Shown here piece after piece: positions 47,667-58,560 of a DNA stretch of 64,000 bases. Source of the stretch: Ascaphus truei (Eukaryota; Chordata; Amphibia; Anura; Ascaphidae); assembly GCA_036426205.1 (NCBI GenBank), contig CM071587.1, positions 2,209,068 to 2,273,067 of the forward strand. The letters run 5' to 3'. Position 1 is the first letter of the stretch; every line of letters begins with the position of its first letter. Made by a program: the position numbers and the translations under genes. A model generated the notes under the pieces. That model worked only from the letters and a program-made list of their open reading frames with translations, was not told the origin of the DNA and did not search any database.

Positions 47667-48222
47667 TTAATATATAAATATATAAAAAAGGAAATCGTGG
47701 TGCCGATTGCCGCATCCACAAGCAGCCTTGTCGAGAAAGAGAATATATAAATATATAAAATCCCTCCAAACATTAAGAGCTTTTGTTTGGTGAAAAATAC
47801 TTTAATTGATTTATTTAAGGAGCCAATCAAATATGTTTAACCTAATAAAAACACGACTGCTGCTATTTCAGTTTGTTCCTCGCTGGAACGGCCGACTGGA
47901 CATCGTTGCGTGAAATACATTCCTGGAGCCACACTTGGAAAACCGCCATAACAATCTGAACAGAAGAGGATCATGTGACACGGGTAGCAAGGATCATGTG
48001 ACACGGGTAGCAAGGATCATGTGACACGGGTAGCAAGGATCATATAGCCCGCTGTTGAGACACGAAGAATCCTGGCTTTCAAGTGTTGACACTGGGTGGG
48101 GGGGGTATACGGCGGAATTGGGGCGGGGGGGTATGGGGGGGTGAGGAGGGATTCGCTCGGAGAACCTTACAGTCCGGGTCTTGTAAAGAAATAGGTGGGT
48201 TCGGTTTGGGAAATTGCTGCTT
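47667..48222. other. Non-coding spacer with a 23-bp triplication
   Basis: The 23-bp unit GGATCATGTGACACGGGTAG plus CAA occurs three times and a part at 47968-48043. G-rich sequence follows at 48090-48150. Nothing else is recognised. Confidence 0.6.
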
Positions 48223-48225
48223 TAA

Positions 48226-48430
48226 CCCTTTCAGCGCCAGAGTATCGGGGTCAGGCCACCGCTCTTTCGGAGTAATCACGTGATCAGTTCTCTGTTGTCG
48301 TTATCCCCCCTGTGGTACGCGATCGGCACTCCACCGGACCGCTTACCGCCCCTAAAAAATTTGCAAATGGCAATGACATATGGTGCCCCTTTATTGACCT
48401 ATACCATATGTCAATAGGGCACTGAAGGGG
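48226..48430. mobile_element. TTAA-flanked MITE (205 bp)
   Basis: CCCTTTCAGCGCC at the left and GGCACTGAAGGGG at the right are inverted ends, each bounded by TTAA (48222-48225, 48431-48434). An inner ACATATGGT/ACCATATGT pair adds a hairpin. The centre with GTGGTACGCGATCGGC is shared with 28905-28973. The TTAA target fits piggyBac or Kolobok superfamilies. Confidence 0.8.
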
Positions 48431-48434
48431 TTAA

Positions 48435-49586
48435 ATCCTTGGGATGTTAATAGTAACCTGCACAATCTGAGACAGGGGACGAGTTTCCATTCTTGTAGCC
48501 CCTCCCTCTTTATGATGTCAACTAAGTGTTAGTAGGACAGGGGTGCGCAACTCAAGGCCTCCAGGTCAGGCTATCCCTGCACAGCAATGGTGGCTCAATC
48601 AGTCCCTGCTTCAGCACAGGTGGCCCCTCAGTCCCTGCTTCAGCATAGGTCGTCGACTGAGCCTCTGAAGCTGTGATATACTTAAAAGCTTCACCGGCTT
48701 ATTATATTGAGTATCTACCCAAATCGGCCGATAGGGCTTTTTGAATTCCAGCCGGAAATCCCCATTCATTGCTCCACTCTCCTCTCTCCATCTTTGCTAC
48801 CTTTTACGCAGGAGTGTGTGCATAAACCGGCGATATCGTCCCAGGGGCCGCCGCGACAGGCCAAGGAGAGAAGATGAACAATTCAGTTCTTACTGGGGAA
48901 GAAAAGACACCTTTCAGAGCAACATACTTTTAGGCTTAAGATGATTACCTTTGTGTTACAGGAACTCGGTTATCTTGGTATGTTTCTGTGAGCTACAGTA
49001 AGTGGGACTGTCCCCAAACTCTCTTATTTCCCTCCCCTCCCCTTTTTCCCATTTCATCATGTTTTCTCTGATCAACTGCAGGTTCTGCCATGATGTCTCA
49101 CCAAAGATGTCTTCAAGTGACACACAAACCACAACTAATATAGCACGCGCCAGGGACTGAACAGACGTGATTCGCCGTATGACTGCTCACATTTCCTACT
49201 GATGCCGGAAAACCTTAAAGCTGTAATAATAAAATTTCATCAAAACAGCCTACACATGACCTGCCTTTCCCCTCTCCTGGTTACAGGTCACAAACCCCTT
49301 CACTTAATGTAATGCCGCAGTGGAAACAGCAACAAGCTTGTTCCAAAGCCGACATGAATCCTGTCACAATGTATCTCAACCAACCTACTGTATCAGTAGA
49401 GAATTCTTATGGACGTGACAATGGGACCCTTTATTAGCTGATGGGGTTATCTACCTACTTGGCCAATTATGAAAATGGTACCAAAAATGCAAAAAAATCG
49501 AGTTTTTACTCTTAACCATAAAACTAATGGAGTGTGTGATCGGCACAGAAAAGAAAACAGTATGTTCGTGTATCTTTGCTCTAGGC
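48435..49586. other. Non-coding stretch with a decayed H1 copy
   Basis: Apart from H1 copy 10 at 48538-48684 no exon or known repeat is recognised. Confidence 0.4.
48538..48684. mobile_element. H1 hAT-like MITE, decayed copy 10
   Basis: CAGGGGTGCGCAACTCAAGG, then CTATCCCTGC, GTGGCTCAATCAGTCC and two CTGCTTCAGCA units. The right arm is barely recognisable. The right border is approximate. Confidence 0.6.
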
Positions 49587-49858
49587 CAGGGGAGCGCAAA
49601 CTTTTAGTGCTGCACCCCCCCTGTCTCTCTCCCCCCCCGGTTCTCGCGACCCCCACCTACCTTCATCCGCGTCAGATGATTCTGCGGGGTCATGCCACGC
49701 AACACAGCCGGCTGAATCCCGGTAAGTTAACAGTTGCAGGGGTCTCACGCCATCCCCCGGCATTTAATTGAAATGCCTGGGGGAAGAGCGCGGGGCCTCT
49801 GCAACTGCCCGCGCCCCCCCCCTAGCCAAATCTCCCGCCCCCACTTTGCGCACCGCTA
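49587..49858. mobile_element. H2 hAT-like MITE, copy d
   Basis: A 272-bp copy begins CAGGGGAGCGCAAAC and ends ACTTTGCGCACCGCTA. The flanks CTCTAGGC and GTCTAGGC match at seven of eight. Internal GGCATTTAATTGAAATGCC is a palindrome. Confidence 0.88.
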
Positions 49859-49975
49859 GTCTAGGCTCAGCAAGTAAGAACTTTAAGGAGATCTTTATTA
49901 ACCAATAGGGTAGGAGTATCATACAGAGCTCATTAAAGGAGCAATCCCAGCCCGCACATTTATTTGCATATTGTT

Positions 49976-50902
49976 TGTAGCACCCCTATCCTCCCCCCCC
50001 CCACCCCCCTGGCACAGAGATAGGGTGTACAGTGAAAAATGAGTTAGGTTAGTCTGTGTGCATTGACAGGGTTTTCACCTGCTCCAAAAGTGTGTGAGCC
50101 GAGCGGTTACCTGTGCATCTCAGGTTCTCTTGGTAAGTCCGTGCCGGCTTGTAGTAAAGGAGTTAATAATACGGAAAGGCGCCAGGAACTTTATAACTTG
50201 GTTCTTTATTTGACATAGCAGCATCTTCATCAACAGGACAAGTTTTCACTCAGTCTTGAGACTCTAGCAATTAGCTTTCCCGTGACTACTGGCAGGTGAT
50301 GCTCACTCTCCTGGGAGCTTTTTGCGTACCCAGGGTTTATCAGGGGATTTAACCCTGAAGGCTCCTGGCATAGAGCGCTCTAGTAAACTAGGTAAGGGAA
50401 CCACCCCTTCTAACAGCACGGATCTACCAATGTCCACATTCCCACGGGACCCCCTAACAGTGGGAACTTGCCCTAAATTGGAAAACAATAAAGGTGTTGC
50501 CTGCTGCGTCACAGGCCAGGAGAGCCTGGGGACCTCCCTGGAATCCTCCTAGGTCTCACAGGATCTTCCTGATGTTACATGGGGTCTCCCTGATGGTATG
50601 GGAGACAGTCTGGGGATAAAAGGGGTGGGTCCCCACCTTTTATATCTAGGGTGTGGCCAACAGTCTGCCCCCAGTATCTGGGCAGAATTACCTGTTGCCA
50701 CTTGATCACACCACTGAGTATGTGACCCTCTGAGATGGCAGGGCCCAACATGTGCCTGGAAGGGGAAACTAAATAGACACATATAGTTGCAACTCCTACT
50801 TCCTCACATGCCTAGCCCGGTGAGAGCTGTTTAACCCTGGCACTGCCTGCACCTACCAGGGCTGACATGCAGAGCAAGGAGCATTGTTAGGAGGGTGCTA
50901 CA
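49976..50902 (-). mobile_element. Solo LTR (927 bp), minus strand
   Basis: The ends TGTAGCACCC and GGGTGCTACA form a perfect 10-bp inverted pair with TG...CA termini. TGTT flanks both sides (49972-49975, 50903-50906). On the minus strand a TATATAAAAG-type box lies at about 50637-50646 and AATAAA at 50205-50210. No coding interior remains, as expected after recombination between LTRs. Ty3/gypsy-type is my guess. Confidence 0.85.
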
Positions 50903-51283
50903 TGTTAAAAAAAAATATATATATATATCATTGAAGCAGGGGGGCTATGGAACTGAACCGCCTTCATTTAAGCTCCGGGGACCCCCTACTTCGGGAGATA
51001 CTTACCTCTGAACTAGGTGAGCAAGCGGGGCTTTAAAGTTTAAAGCGCCTGCGTCACATGGGCCAATTAGGAAGCTGCACCGGTGACGTCACCGCTTTCT
51101 ATTGGCCTGCAGGGCCTGAGATTTTTAAGCAGCGGACATATTGTGAACCCTGGTAGCCGAGGAGAGCAGCTACCGGTACCTACTTCGAAGGTGTGTATTT
51201 CCGAAAGCAGGGGGTCCCCGGAGCTGAAATGAACGGGGTTCAGCTTCGGGAGACCCCCTGCATCAATCACATATATATATATA

Positions 51284-51439
51284 CAGTGTTCGACAAACCT
51301 ATACATTTGCTCGCCCCGGGCGAGTGGATTTAACCCCCGGGCGAGTAAATATTGGCCCAAGCAGCACACGTTTGGTACTAGGTGGCGAGTAGATTTTTTT
51401 GTGTGGCGAGTAGATTTTTTGGTGATTTGTCAACCACTG
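51284..51439. mobile_element. H3 hAT-like MITE, copy 2
   Basis: 156 bp, identical to 13797-13952 except one base. The flanks TATATATA are identical on both sides, although the site is in an AT alternation, so the duplication is less informative here. It is nested in TTAA-type element copy B. Confidence 0.93.
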
Positions 51440-51518
51440 TATATATATATACTGTAAAAAAAAAGGGGGCAAACAAATGTGCAGGCTTGGATTGCCTCTT
51501 TAATGCAGGAAACTCTAA

Positions 51519-51860
51519 GGCCGAGTTCAGGGTGGCTGCAACTCGACATGCGCGCGCTTGCGTGTGCGCGCACGTCCGTCACAATTTCAGGTTGTTCGGT
51601 GGGAGTGTTCAAACTGAAAACTTCACCGGCGGCAAAGTGCAGCGTTGACGCTGCTACATTTTGCCGCTACAAGCAAAAATGATATTTGGGGCTGCAGTCG
51701 CGTCACGTGAGCTGGTTCAGCGAACCTGCTCCGTGACACATTCGCCCCGCCCCCAAACACCGCGACCCAACTCCTGCAGCCAAGTCTCAGATCGCTGGGC
51801 TGCAGGAGCATGCGGGGGAGACGGACACCCGCGTCCGTAGCAGCCACCCTGAACTCGGGC
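51519..51860. mobile_element. TIR element, GCCGAGTTCAGGG ends
   Basis: GGCCGAGTTCAGGGTGGCTG at the left is the near-exact inverse of CAGCCACCCTGAACTCGGGC at the right. The 342-bp interior is CpG-rich with internal inverted motifs. Flanks TAA and ATA do not clearly match. Possibly Harbinger-like; no transposase. Confidence 0.8.
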
Positions 51861-52315
51861 ATATCGTCAAAGAGTTTCCATCTGCGGTAGTGACTTCTAT
51901 ATATCTTGCAACCAGCGGAAGTGTGGCCTTTTTCTTCACTCACGGGGTTGGCTTGCACACTTCCTACTTTCCGCCATATATGAGAATCTAGCAATATGTT
52001 GTTTTTTTTCTTGAAACCAGCTGCTAACACACGACCTAGACAAATACATGTGTGTCACCAAACAAAAACATGTACCAACACATGGCAGAAACCGATAAAC
52101 TTTGACCCCCAGAAAATAGATGCTTATGTTTTGTACAATAATCTGTTTCAGAGACAGCTGCAGTTTCCTCTGTTAGAACTTGTGGTTGTTGCTACACAAA
52201 CTGCACCAAATGAAAACTTCAATCATACTGATTATTTTTAAGAGTTGCATTTTCCCTGTGCTTTTCCGCCCAATGTGAGTATTTCCTTGCTAGAACTTTA
52301 GTGGCTTTGGGGGGG
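51861..52315. other. Non-coding spacer
   Basis: Nothing recognised between the TIR element and the foldback element. Confidence 0.35.
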
Positions 52316-52569
52316 AAAAGGTGGAATTTGCGGAGCAACACCAGTATCCAGCAGGGTAGAAAAAAGGATCAAGAGAGGTCTCCAACTAAAAATATTTATT
52401 AGGTCACATGTAACCACCAATGAGGTTACAAAAAAGCACCAACGCGTTTCATGCACACTGCGCTTGATAAAAGCACGTCACCTAATAAATATATTTTTAT
52501 TTAGAGACCCCTCTAGATCATTTTTCCTACCCGGCTGGATACAGTGGGTGCTCCGCAATTCCACCTTTT
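52316..52569. mobile_element. Foldback element with about 95-bp arms
   Basis: AAAAGGTGGAATTTGCGGAG is mirrored by GCTCCGCAATTCCACCTTTT. Inside, GTATCCAGCAGGGTAG, GGATCAAGAGAGGTCTC and TATTTATTAGGT have inverted partners in order on the right. The loop carries ACCAACGCGTTTCATGC. The layout is like 31786-32049 but the sequence differs. Confidence 0.85.
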
Positions 52570-52868
52570 CCTCTACTGATTTTTACCCCAGCGGATTGCA
52601 CACCGAAGGACCTCCACAGAGTAGAAGGATGGAAAATGGGCACTCAGGAATAAATATGCCAGTTAACCATTTTTTGGACCCCCTTGAATTGTGACAAGTT
52701 TTAATTTCTTTCTTATTGTGCCATTTTTCTCTATAGGTGGTGTGATATACCACTAGGCACTATTTTCCTTATTTCTATATATCACACTCATCTTCTGGAA
52801 AGTAGGTTCTTGATTTCATATACCGGTACTGTTATTTGTATTGCTGATGGAGTAGGTTGTGTCTAGAG
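52570..52868. other. Non-coding spacer
   Basis: No recognised exon or repeat. Confidence 0.35.
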
Positions 52869-53026
52869 AAGGGGGGCGCAGAGGCTTTACAGAGGCCCTG
52901 CAGGTCCCCCGGCATTTAATTTAAGTGCCTTCGGGAAGCGCGCAGGGCCTCTGTAAACTGTGCGCCCCCTGCAGGCATCCTTGCGCCCCCCCCTGGGGGT
53001 CACGCCCCCCAGTTTGCGCACCGCTG
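52869..53026. mobile_element. H2 hAT-like MITE, copy e (short)
   Basis: A 158-bp copy begins AAGGGGGGCGCAG and ends AGTTTGCGCACCGCTG. Perfect 8-bp duplications GTCTAGAG flank it (52861-52868, 53027-53034). It lacks the central half present in copies c and f. Confidence 0.92.
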
Positions 53027-53034
53027 GTCTAGAG

Positions 53035-53479
53035 CACCGGATCATTCTGGACATTTATTCTTTAGTGGCTTTAGCCTGCAGCACACAGATAACGATGACC
53101 AGAAAATATGGGGCCCTAGTTTGTACTAAGATTATATTTGGATTTTTATTGTGCGTTAACATTTCAGTGCTAAAAAGTAGTACACCCCTTGATAAAATGT
53201 GAGTTGCGTGTACGAAGGCGGTGAAGCATGGCGTCATGATCAATACGTGATTGACACAATTTCAATGAAAACAAAAGGTTTATTTTTATTTATAATGAGC
53301 ATGTAAGTATGCATTATTAGTGTAATATTATTTATAATAGCCATACTGTGAAAATAATACATTTTGTTATATGAAAGATAATGAAAGATCTGAGCTACGT
53401 CAAGTACATTTGTAGGTTGATACATAGCGACTTCGTGCAGCGCCTGGAATGGAAGCTGCCACCTCAGAGGCCCTTAGGC
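53035..53479. other. Non-coding spacer
   Basis: AT-rich; no element recognised between two H2 copies. Confidence 0.35.
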
Positions 53480-53799
53480 CAGGGGAGCGCAATCTGTTTT
53501 CCCTACGCCCCCCTGCCGGCTGTCCTGCTCTCCGCGTGTCCCCCTCCCACCCTTCTCCTTACCGTGGTTCGCGGCATCTGGGCATCATGACGTCACATGA
53601 CCGTGCGGCGTCATTTGACGCCGAGTTGCCATGGCAATGCGTCTCCAGGTGCCGGCTGAACCACGGTAAATAAAGGTTTACAGAGGCCTTTGTCACTTTC
53701 CCGGCACTGAATTTAAGTGCCTTCGGGAAGCGTGCAGGGACTCTGTAAACCCCACGCCCCAGCAGTTAATCTCGCGCCCCCCCAGTTTGCGCACCGCTG
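53480..53799. mobile_element. H2 hAT-like MITE, copy f
   Basis: A 320-bp copy begins CAGGGGAGCGCAATCTG and ends AGTTTGCGCACCGCTG. Perfect 8-bp duplications CCTTAGGC flank it (53472-53479, 53800-53807). The core has GCGTCATTTGACGCC. Confidence 0.94.
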
Positions 53800-53947
53800 C
53801 CTTAGGCTGTGCGCTGTACACCATTTGCTTGTTTCTTTAGAACCCGTCCATGAATTACACTGAAGGTGGACCCGCCCCAGCGCGTGCGCCTTCACTTCCG
53901 GTCCGGAAGGGATCACGTGATCGCTTCGAATAGCCTAGCACGGCCAG

Positions 53948-54172
53948 TCTCTGTGCACGTCTAAGGCGCGCGGCCCATGTCTGTGCGGCAAGCGTAGTCT
54001 CTGTGCGCCTAGTGCAGCCCATCTGTGTACGCCTAGCGCCGTCCGTCTCTGTGTACCTAGCACCACCCACCTCTGTGCGCCTAGCGCAGCCCGTCTCCGT
54101 GCGCCTAGCGCCGTCCGTCTCTGTGTGCCTAGCTCTGCCCATCTGTGCGCCTAGCGCCGCCTGTTTCTGTGT
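53948..54172. repeat. 24-bp minisatellite
   Basis: About nine units of CTGTGCGCCTAGCGCNGYCC plus NTCT type lie head to tail. Apparent cysteine/leucine-rich and threonine/arginine-rich frames are produced by the 24-bp period, a multiple of three, and should not be called genes. Confidence 0.93.
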
Positions 54173-54512
54173 GGCAAAAATAAATACAGTAATAATAATA
54201 ATGTTTGACGCTGATGGGGCAGATTTACGCATTTCAGGGTGGTACATATCCGCACACAAGCGCAATTTAAAATGCCATTTCCAATTTTGCACATATGTGT
54301 AGCAGCAGAAATGTGCCTCACCAACTAGTTTTACTGTTCTTACTTGTTTAACGATGATGCGCAAAGCAGCCAGTATTAGTCATGGCAGCAATTCTAAGCT
54401 TCCACTAGATGGGGCACTGTGATCTGGAATATAACAATACTTTCCCATTGCTAAAAATGCGACCGCTGGACTTCTGGATTCACAACCGTGTGATCGCAAC
54501 GACCAACCCCAG
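54173..54512. other. Non-coding spacer
   Basis: AT-rich sequence with an AATAATAATAATA stretch near 54190. CACTAGATGGGGCACTGTG at about 54401 resembles an interspersed LINE tail, with low confidence. Confidence 0.3.
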
Positions 54513-54650
54513 GATGATGACGGAGTGCCCTACACTTCCATTGCCAATCGTGTCAGAGAGCTGAGCAAGATCTCCCTTACAAAACGAGCGCCTGACATCA
54601 CCTTATACGTCACAAGAGGCCCTGACATGCCGGCTCTCATGATGTACCAG
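54513..54650 (+). CDS. Candidate internal coding exon, unidentified
   Basis: An open frame runs from after a stop at 54432 to a stop at 54738. The part 54513-54650 is 46 codons, bounded by CCCCAG on the left and CAG followed by GTACAT on the right. The translation includes GVPYTSIANRVRELSKISL and ITLYVTRGPDMPALMMYQ, with ordinary protein-like composition and no low complexity. The acceptor is weak because the upstream pyrimidine tract is poor. I do not recognise the protein; it could also be a decayed retrogene or a chance frame. Confidence 0.3.
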
Positions 54651-54812
54651 GTACATCAACAGGGCAATGTAAGGGTTAAGGGTAAAGATACTAAATATTA
54701 CAAAACCAAAACAAAGGTGCACAACAATATGAAGTAAATAACTCAACCTACCTTACCCCCAACCTTACACTCAAAACCAATTAGTCAATGATTAAAGATA
54801 ATTAATTCAAAC

Positions 54813-54892
54813 CATGGTTGGCCGACTCCAGTCCTCAAGGGCCACCAACAGGTCAGAAATTCAGGATATCCCTGCTACTGAAGCAGGGATAT
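54813..54892. mobile_element. H1 hAT-like MITE, copy 11, left part
   Basis: CATGGTTGGCCGACTCCAG and AACAGGTCAG identify H1. The copy is cut in its right arm after GATAT by the BEL-like insertion and resumes at 60977. The outer flanks ATTCAAAC and ATTTAAAG match at six of eight. Confidence 0.9.
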
Positions 54893-55439
54893 TTTCCTGG
54901 AACCAGGGTCACGAATGATGTGTGAATGATTCCAGTAAGCTCAACTCATGTCCTCCCTCTTCCAAAGCATGACAAGTCCTTAATGTCTTTCTTAATTTTA
55001 TTGCTGGATTAGAAAACACAGGGACTCGTAGGTGTAATGTAGGTAGAGAGTGCTCTCTATGTGGGATGCTTCTATGGGGTTAGACTATGGGTAAGGAGAG
55101 AAAGGCCTTACCAGGGGGGGGATGCAGACAGGTCTGTACTCACTGTAATCTAGGGTGGAAAAGAAAGTGAGGGGCAGGGGTCACACTAAGGTTGAGTGGG
55201 ACTGCACTAAAATGTCAGCAAAAGACAGGGGAGAACTAGGGGAAAGTCCATTAACTGGGAGGACTGAGAAGAAGCTGCAGTAGCAGTTCACTGATTATGT
55301 GTCAGAGGCAAAAAAATGCAACATGTTGCATGTTACACAGGCACAGTGTGTGTATGTGGAGCCAATGCCGCAGCGAACTTAAGGAGCTGACAAGCAGAAG
55401 GGGGGTCGGGAGGAGGAATGTGATTCTTGTTCCATGACA
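54893..55439 (-). repeat. LTR, left copy (3' LTR of the element)
   Basis: 547 bp, nearly identical to 60429-60971. It starts TTTCCTGGAACCAGGG (expected TG mutated to TT) and ends GTTCCATGACA. Start and end share an inverted TGTC-TGGAAC / GTTCCATGACA. Differences from the other LTR are mostly one- or two-base indels in short runs. Confidence 0.95.
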
Positions 55440-55697
55440 CTCCAGTCTGTATCTAGGAGATACCACTATATAATGGAATATGTGGAAATATTGCAATGCA
55501 TAACAAAGATAACATCACATTCTCAAACAAGCAAGAGTCCATGTCCACATAGCGATTGTTGTGACACCGGCCGGTATCATGGTATCAAGGTCCCTTGGCC
55601 AAGGTTCTTTGGCAAAGGATGCAGGGTGGGTGCACAGCTCCAGGTTGCTGGTTTGCACCACAATGTCTTGTATAAAAGTCTCTGGCACTGTTTCCTT

Positions 55698-56160
55698 TTA
55701 GCCTTGTGAGAGAACAGTCCTTTGTCTCTGTAGTTTCACCCACAGAGTGTATCCCCTTGTAGGTATACCAGCCGTGGTGGTAGCCTGTCGCTCTATAACC
55801 TGGGGTTGGCAGGAAGGAGAGGGCTTTTGGCTCCTTGTGGGGAGAGGATTACTGTCCCTGGAAAAACTGGTTGTCGAATGTAATCCAATAAAGGGGGCGT
55901 CGTTCAGGGAGACTCCCTGAAGCTGAGGCTGGGGTTGGAACTTATCCGGAGATGGTTGAGGGGGGAGAGGGGGGGAGAGGGAGGGACCACACCGCTGGGT
56001 ACCGACATTCTTTGCCTTCCTCCATTGAGGTTGCTGGCTTTGCGTGGCCGGGTAAAGAATATCTTCTGGATGAAGACCACAAAGTTGTTTTTGGTCTCTG
56101 GTTCCCTTTGTGGGCCGCAAGAGGTGCGAGGTGAAACTAGAGATGGCATGTTCTCCATTG
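55698..56160 (-). pseudogene. Pol N-terminal remnant (BEL/Pao-like)
   Basis: Minus-strand frames carry NNFVVFIQKIFFTR followed by a frame with GVSLNDAPFIGLHSTTS, in the order expected just ahead of the reverse transcriptase catalytic domain in vertebrate BEL/Pao-like elements. Reading requires frame changes. The catalytic aspartate motif is not found, and the sequence runs into the LTR within about 260 bp, so the domain is deleted. Confidence 0.55.
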
Positions 56161-57096
56161 TTTGGGAAGTGCCTCTTGGTGAACGGAATGGTTAGCGGAG
56201 TCACCCGACTGCTTAGTCCGTCTTTAGAGGGCTCCTTGACAGTTAACCTCGGGAACCTCTATCTTTCCCTCGAGGGTGTTTGTTTGTCATCGTTCCTTGT
56301 TGTCTGGAACGCTTGTGCACCGTAGTTCATCGGTAACTTTCTCTTGCACGAGAAAAATCTCCGCGTAGTTTGGTAATGAAACGCTTTTGTTTCTTTGTTG
56401 ACTGCCATCGGGAGGTTGTTTTCTCCCTGGACATGACGAAGAACAGTCTCTTTTGTCCTTTGAAACCTTTTGGGAAATGTCTCTGCAACTGTCCCCTTTT
56501 ACGTGTTTGAACGAACAGTCCTTTTGACACTGTGGCTTCGCCTGTGGGGGCGCAATCTTTGCGGCTATGCCAGCCGTGGCAATGGTTGCTCTGTTGCTTG
56601 ATACTCTGTGGAGAGGAACAACTGTACGGCTTAATTGTGCCCTTGCTGCGGCGCGGGAGTGGTATTGTCTGATTGTTTGTTTGTTTTTAGGACGATCATC
56701 CTTTATCGGTCACCTTTGGGAGGTTACTCTCTTTCCTTCGGTGGGGACGACTCATCATCCTTGGCTGTTCTGGAAATGCGGAGAGTCCTAAGCCCATGTC
56801 GCATCCACGGCCTGTGAGGATGTCTTTGTTGGTCTCAGGGTATGACCTTGTCTTTCCTTTCACTTGGGCCCTTGCGGTACTGGGAGATGGCCACAAGACT
56901 GGGTCAGAGAGAGGATGTGTGTCCACTTCTGTCACCTCCGTTCTGCGGGCAATCAAACGTAGTCTTGCCCGTGCTCTCTGTTGTGCACGAGTTGCCCACT
57001 ATCACCCATCCTTAGGTCGAGTCTTTGGGCGTCTATGGCGCGTTTGTGGGGTCCGTTTGTGCTGTTTACGGAACTTTATGTACCCTAATGATGTCC
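56161..57096 (-). pseudogene. Protease-to-pol linker remnant
   Basis: Disrupted minus-strand reading frames include AQRLDL at about 57014-57031, a motif expected after the protease in this family, and scattered stretches with no intact frame. Plus-strand frames of 60-166 codons across 55934-58028 are antisense shadows. Confidence 0.45.
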
Positions 57097-57760
57097 CTAC
57101 CAGAGCAGCAGCAGGACTTGGCGTCTTGTTCCACCGGACGCGCACCGGGATGTGGTTGGTATTCTTTGAGGTGGGGGTAATGGAGTGCCACGTCTGGTGT
57201 GGGTATCTCGTCCTCTGTTTGTGGTCATTGTGGTTGCACTCGATGAGTGTGGGAAGGGGCCTGTCACTTGTGCCGTATATTGAGCATATGGTGTAGCTTC
57301 ACTCTTCTCCCTGTGGTCTCCATTGCCCTGCGCACGTTCTGAGAGTGAAGGAAGAGGAAAGGCACCATCTTGTATGTTTAAACATGTCGAAGAACTCTGA
57401 CCTGACAGTGATCGGTTGCTCTGGTCGTCGAGGATTGCGCTACATCCGAATAGCCTTCTCAGGTTGTCCCTGGGGGTGCACTGCGACAAGGCATATTTTG
57501 GAGCAGGACATTTTGTCACCTCTTTTCCGCAAACCTCAGTGCGTGAGATGTGACGGATTGTTGACTCTCCTTCTTCTTTCTCCCCGCCATGCTCCGTATG
57601 GAGGATGGGTTCTTGAGTTGTTGGTGGAGTGTCATCGCCTCTGGGTTGTAACGCTTTTGTCACGTGCTTGTCACTCTCGCACACGTGCATTTGATCTCTT
57701 CCTTACAGTCCTGGCTAGATGGGTCGTGGAACCGCAGCACTTGAAGCAAAATCCGAATTC
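57097..57760 (-). pseudogene. Cysteine-rich and protease-like remnant
   Basis: A frame opening at 57690 has CESDKHVTKALQP near its start and LDDQSNRSL at residues 87-95 (57406-57432), which resembles the aspartic-protease region of BEL/Pao-like polyproteins. Just upstream, in another frame, CFKCCGSTTHLAR (about 57710-57748) looks like the zinc-binding end of Gag. The frame shift between them disrupts the polyprotein. Confidence 0.6.
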
Positions 57761-58089
57761 TCCAAGTAACCTCTTGCGTTCTCTAGGGGACTTCATCCTG
57801 AACCCAAAGCACTTGTTGAGTGGGTGTGGCTCTGTGTATGGGGACATTCCCTGTTTGGGTCCCTGGTTCCTTGTCTCCGGCGAACCGACTGAGGGGAGTA
57901 GTTTGGGCCGTGGGAGGCACCGTCCGTCCTGCGGGCCGAGATGGGTGTTTGGGGGTTACCATATCTCGTCGCTGGTCTCTCGTTCTTCGGGCTGCTTGCA
58001 CTGTATGTGGTTTGCGCACCTAAGATGAAACTGGGATCGTTCTTGTCTTTGCCGCTTCGCAGATGAAGCTCACGAAGAATGAGAATGGG

Positions 58090-58560
58090 GGGAAGACAAC
58101 CTGCTTCCCTTTGTATTTGGAACCTTGTGAAAGCCCCTTTCTTGGAGGTGAAGGGTAGCTTCTCAGAGGATGGGTCTCACTCCACGAGCTGATCTAGGGC
58201 GTTGAGACCTATTAAGGAATGGTCTTTCCTTGCGGACTCCAGTCTTCAGTCAGGTCTCCAAGATCGTAAACTTGAGTAGTCTTTACTGTGATCTTGGGGA
58301 AGCTCTCGATTCTTTTGAAGAGTGAATCCTCGACTGCTTCAGGGCCTGCCATAGGTCTCTTCTAGCCTTTCCACCACTAGGTCCAGACCTACTTGGGGTT
58401 GATGTGCATTTGCCGTCGAAAAGTCTCTGCGCTTGCTCCCTGGATACGTTCCCAAGAATAACTAACAAGTTGAACTCTTCCCTTGCTGAGAAGTCCAAGC
58501 TGTCGATAGGGTCTGTTGAAGTGAACTTCCACGTCCGGTAGTTCTCAGGGCGGTCGTCGA
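58090..58560 (-). pseudogene. Gag central region remnant (DUF1759-like)
   Basis: The minus strand encodes DFSAREEFNLLVILG (58498 downward), then LVVERLEETYGRP, then VEDSLFKRIESFPKITVK in shifted frames. The YG-P and L-K-FP-I pattern is typical of Pao-type Gag. A stop and two frame changes break it. These breaks could be old mutations or indel errors. Confidence 0.6.

Larger units (their letters stand above)
49932..51504. mobile_element. TTAA-type TIR element, copy B, with two nested insertions
   Basis: The ends ATTAAAGGAGCAATCC and GGATTGCCTCTTTAAT are inverted and match the end type of copy A. Inner arms GCTCCGGGGACCCCC and GGGGGTCCCCGGAGC, plus ATTGAAGCAGGGGG with its inverse CCCCCTGCATCAAT, complete the element. 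It is split by the solo LTR (49976-50902) and the H3 MITE (51284-51439). Without them it would be about 475 bp. Confidence 0.82.

Noticed and set aside
53855..54364. 169-codon minus-strand frame with TETDGARRT-type repeats
   Set aside because: The 24-bp minisatellite period is divisible by three and keeps the frame open; no gene features are present.
57345..58028. 227-codon plus-strand frame
   Set aside because: It is antisense to the minus-strand retrotransposon, which has family-like motifs in the opposite direction.
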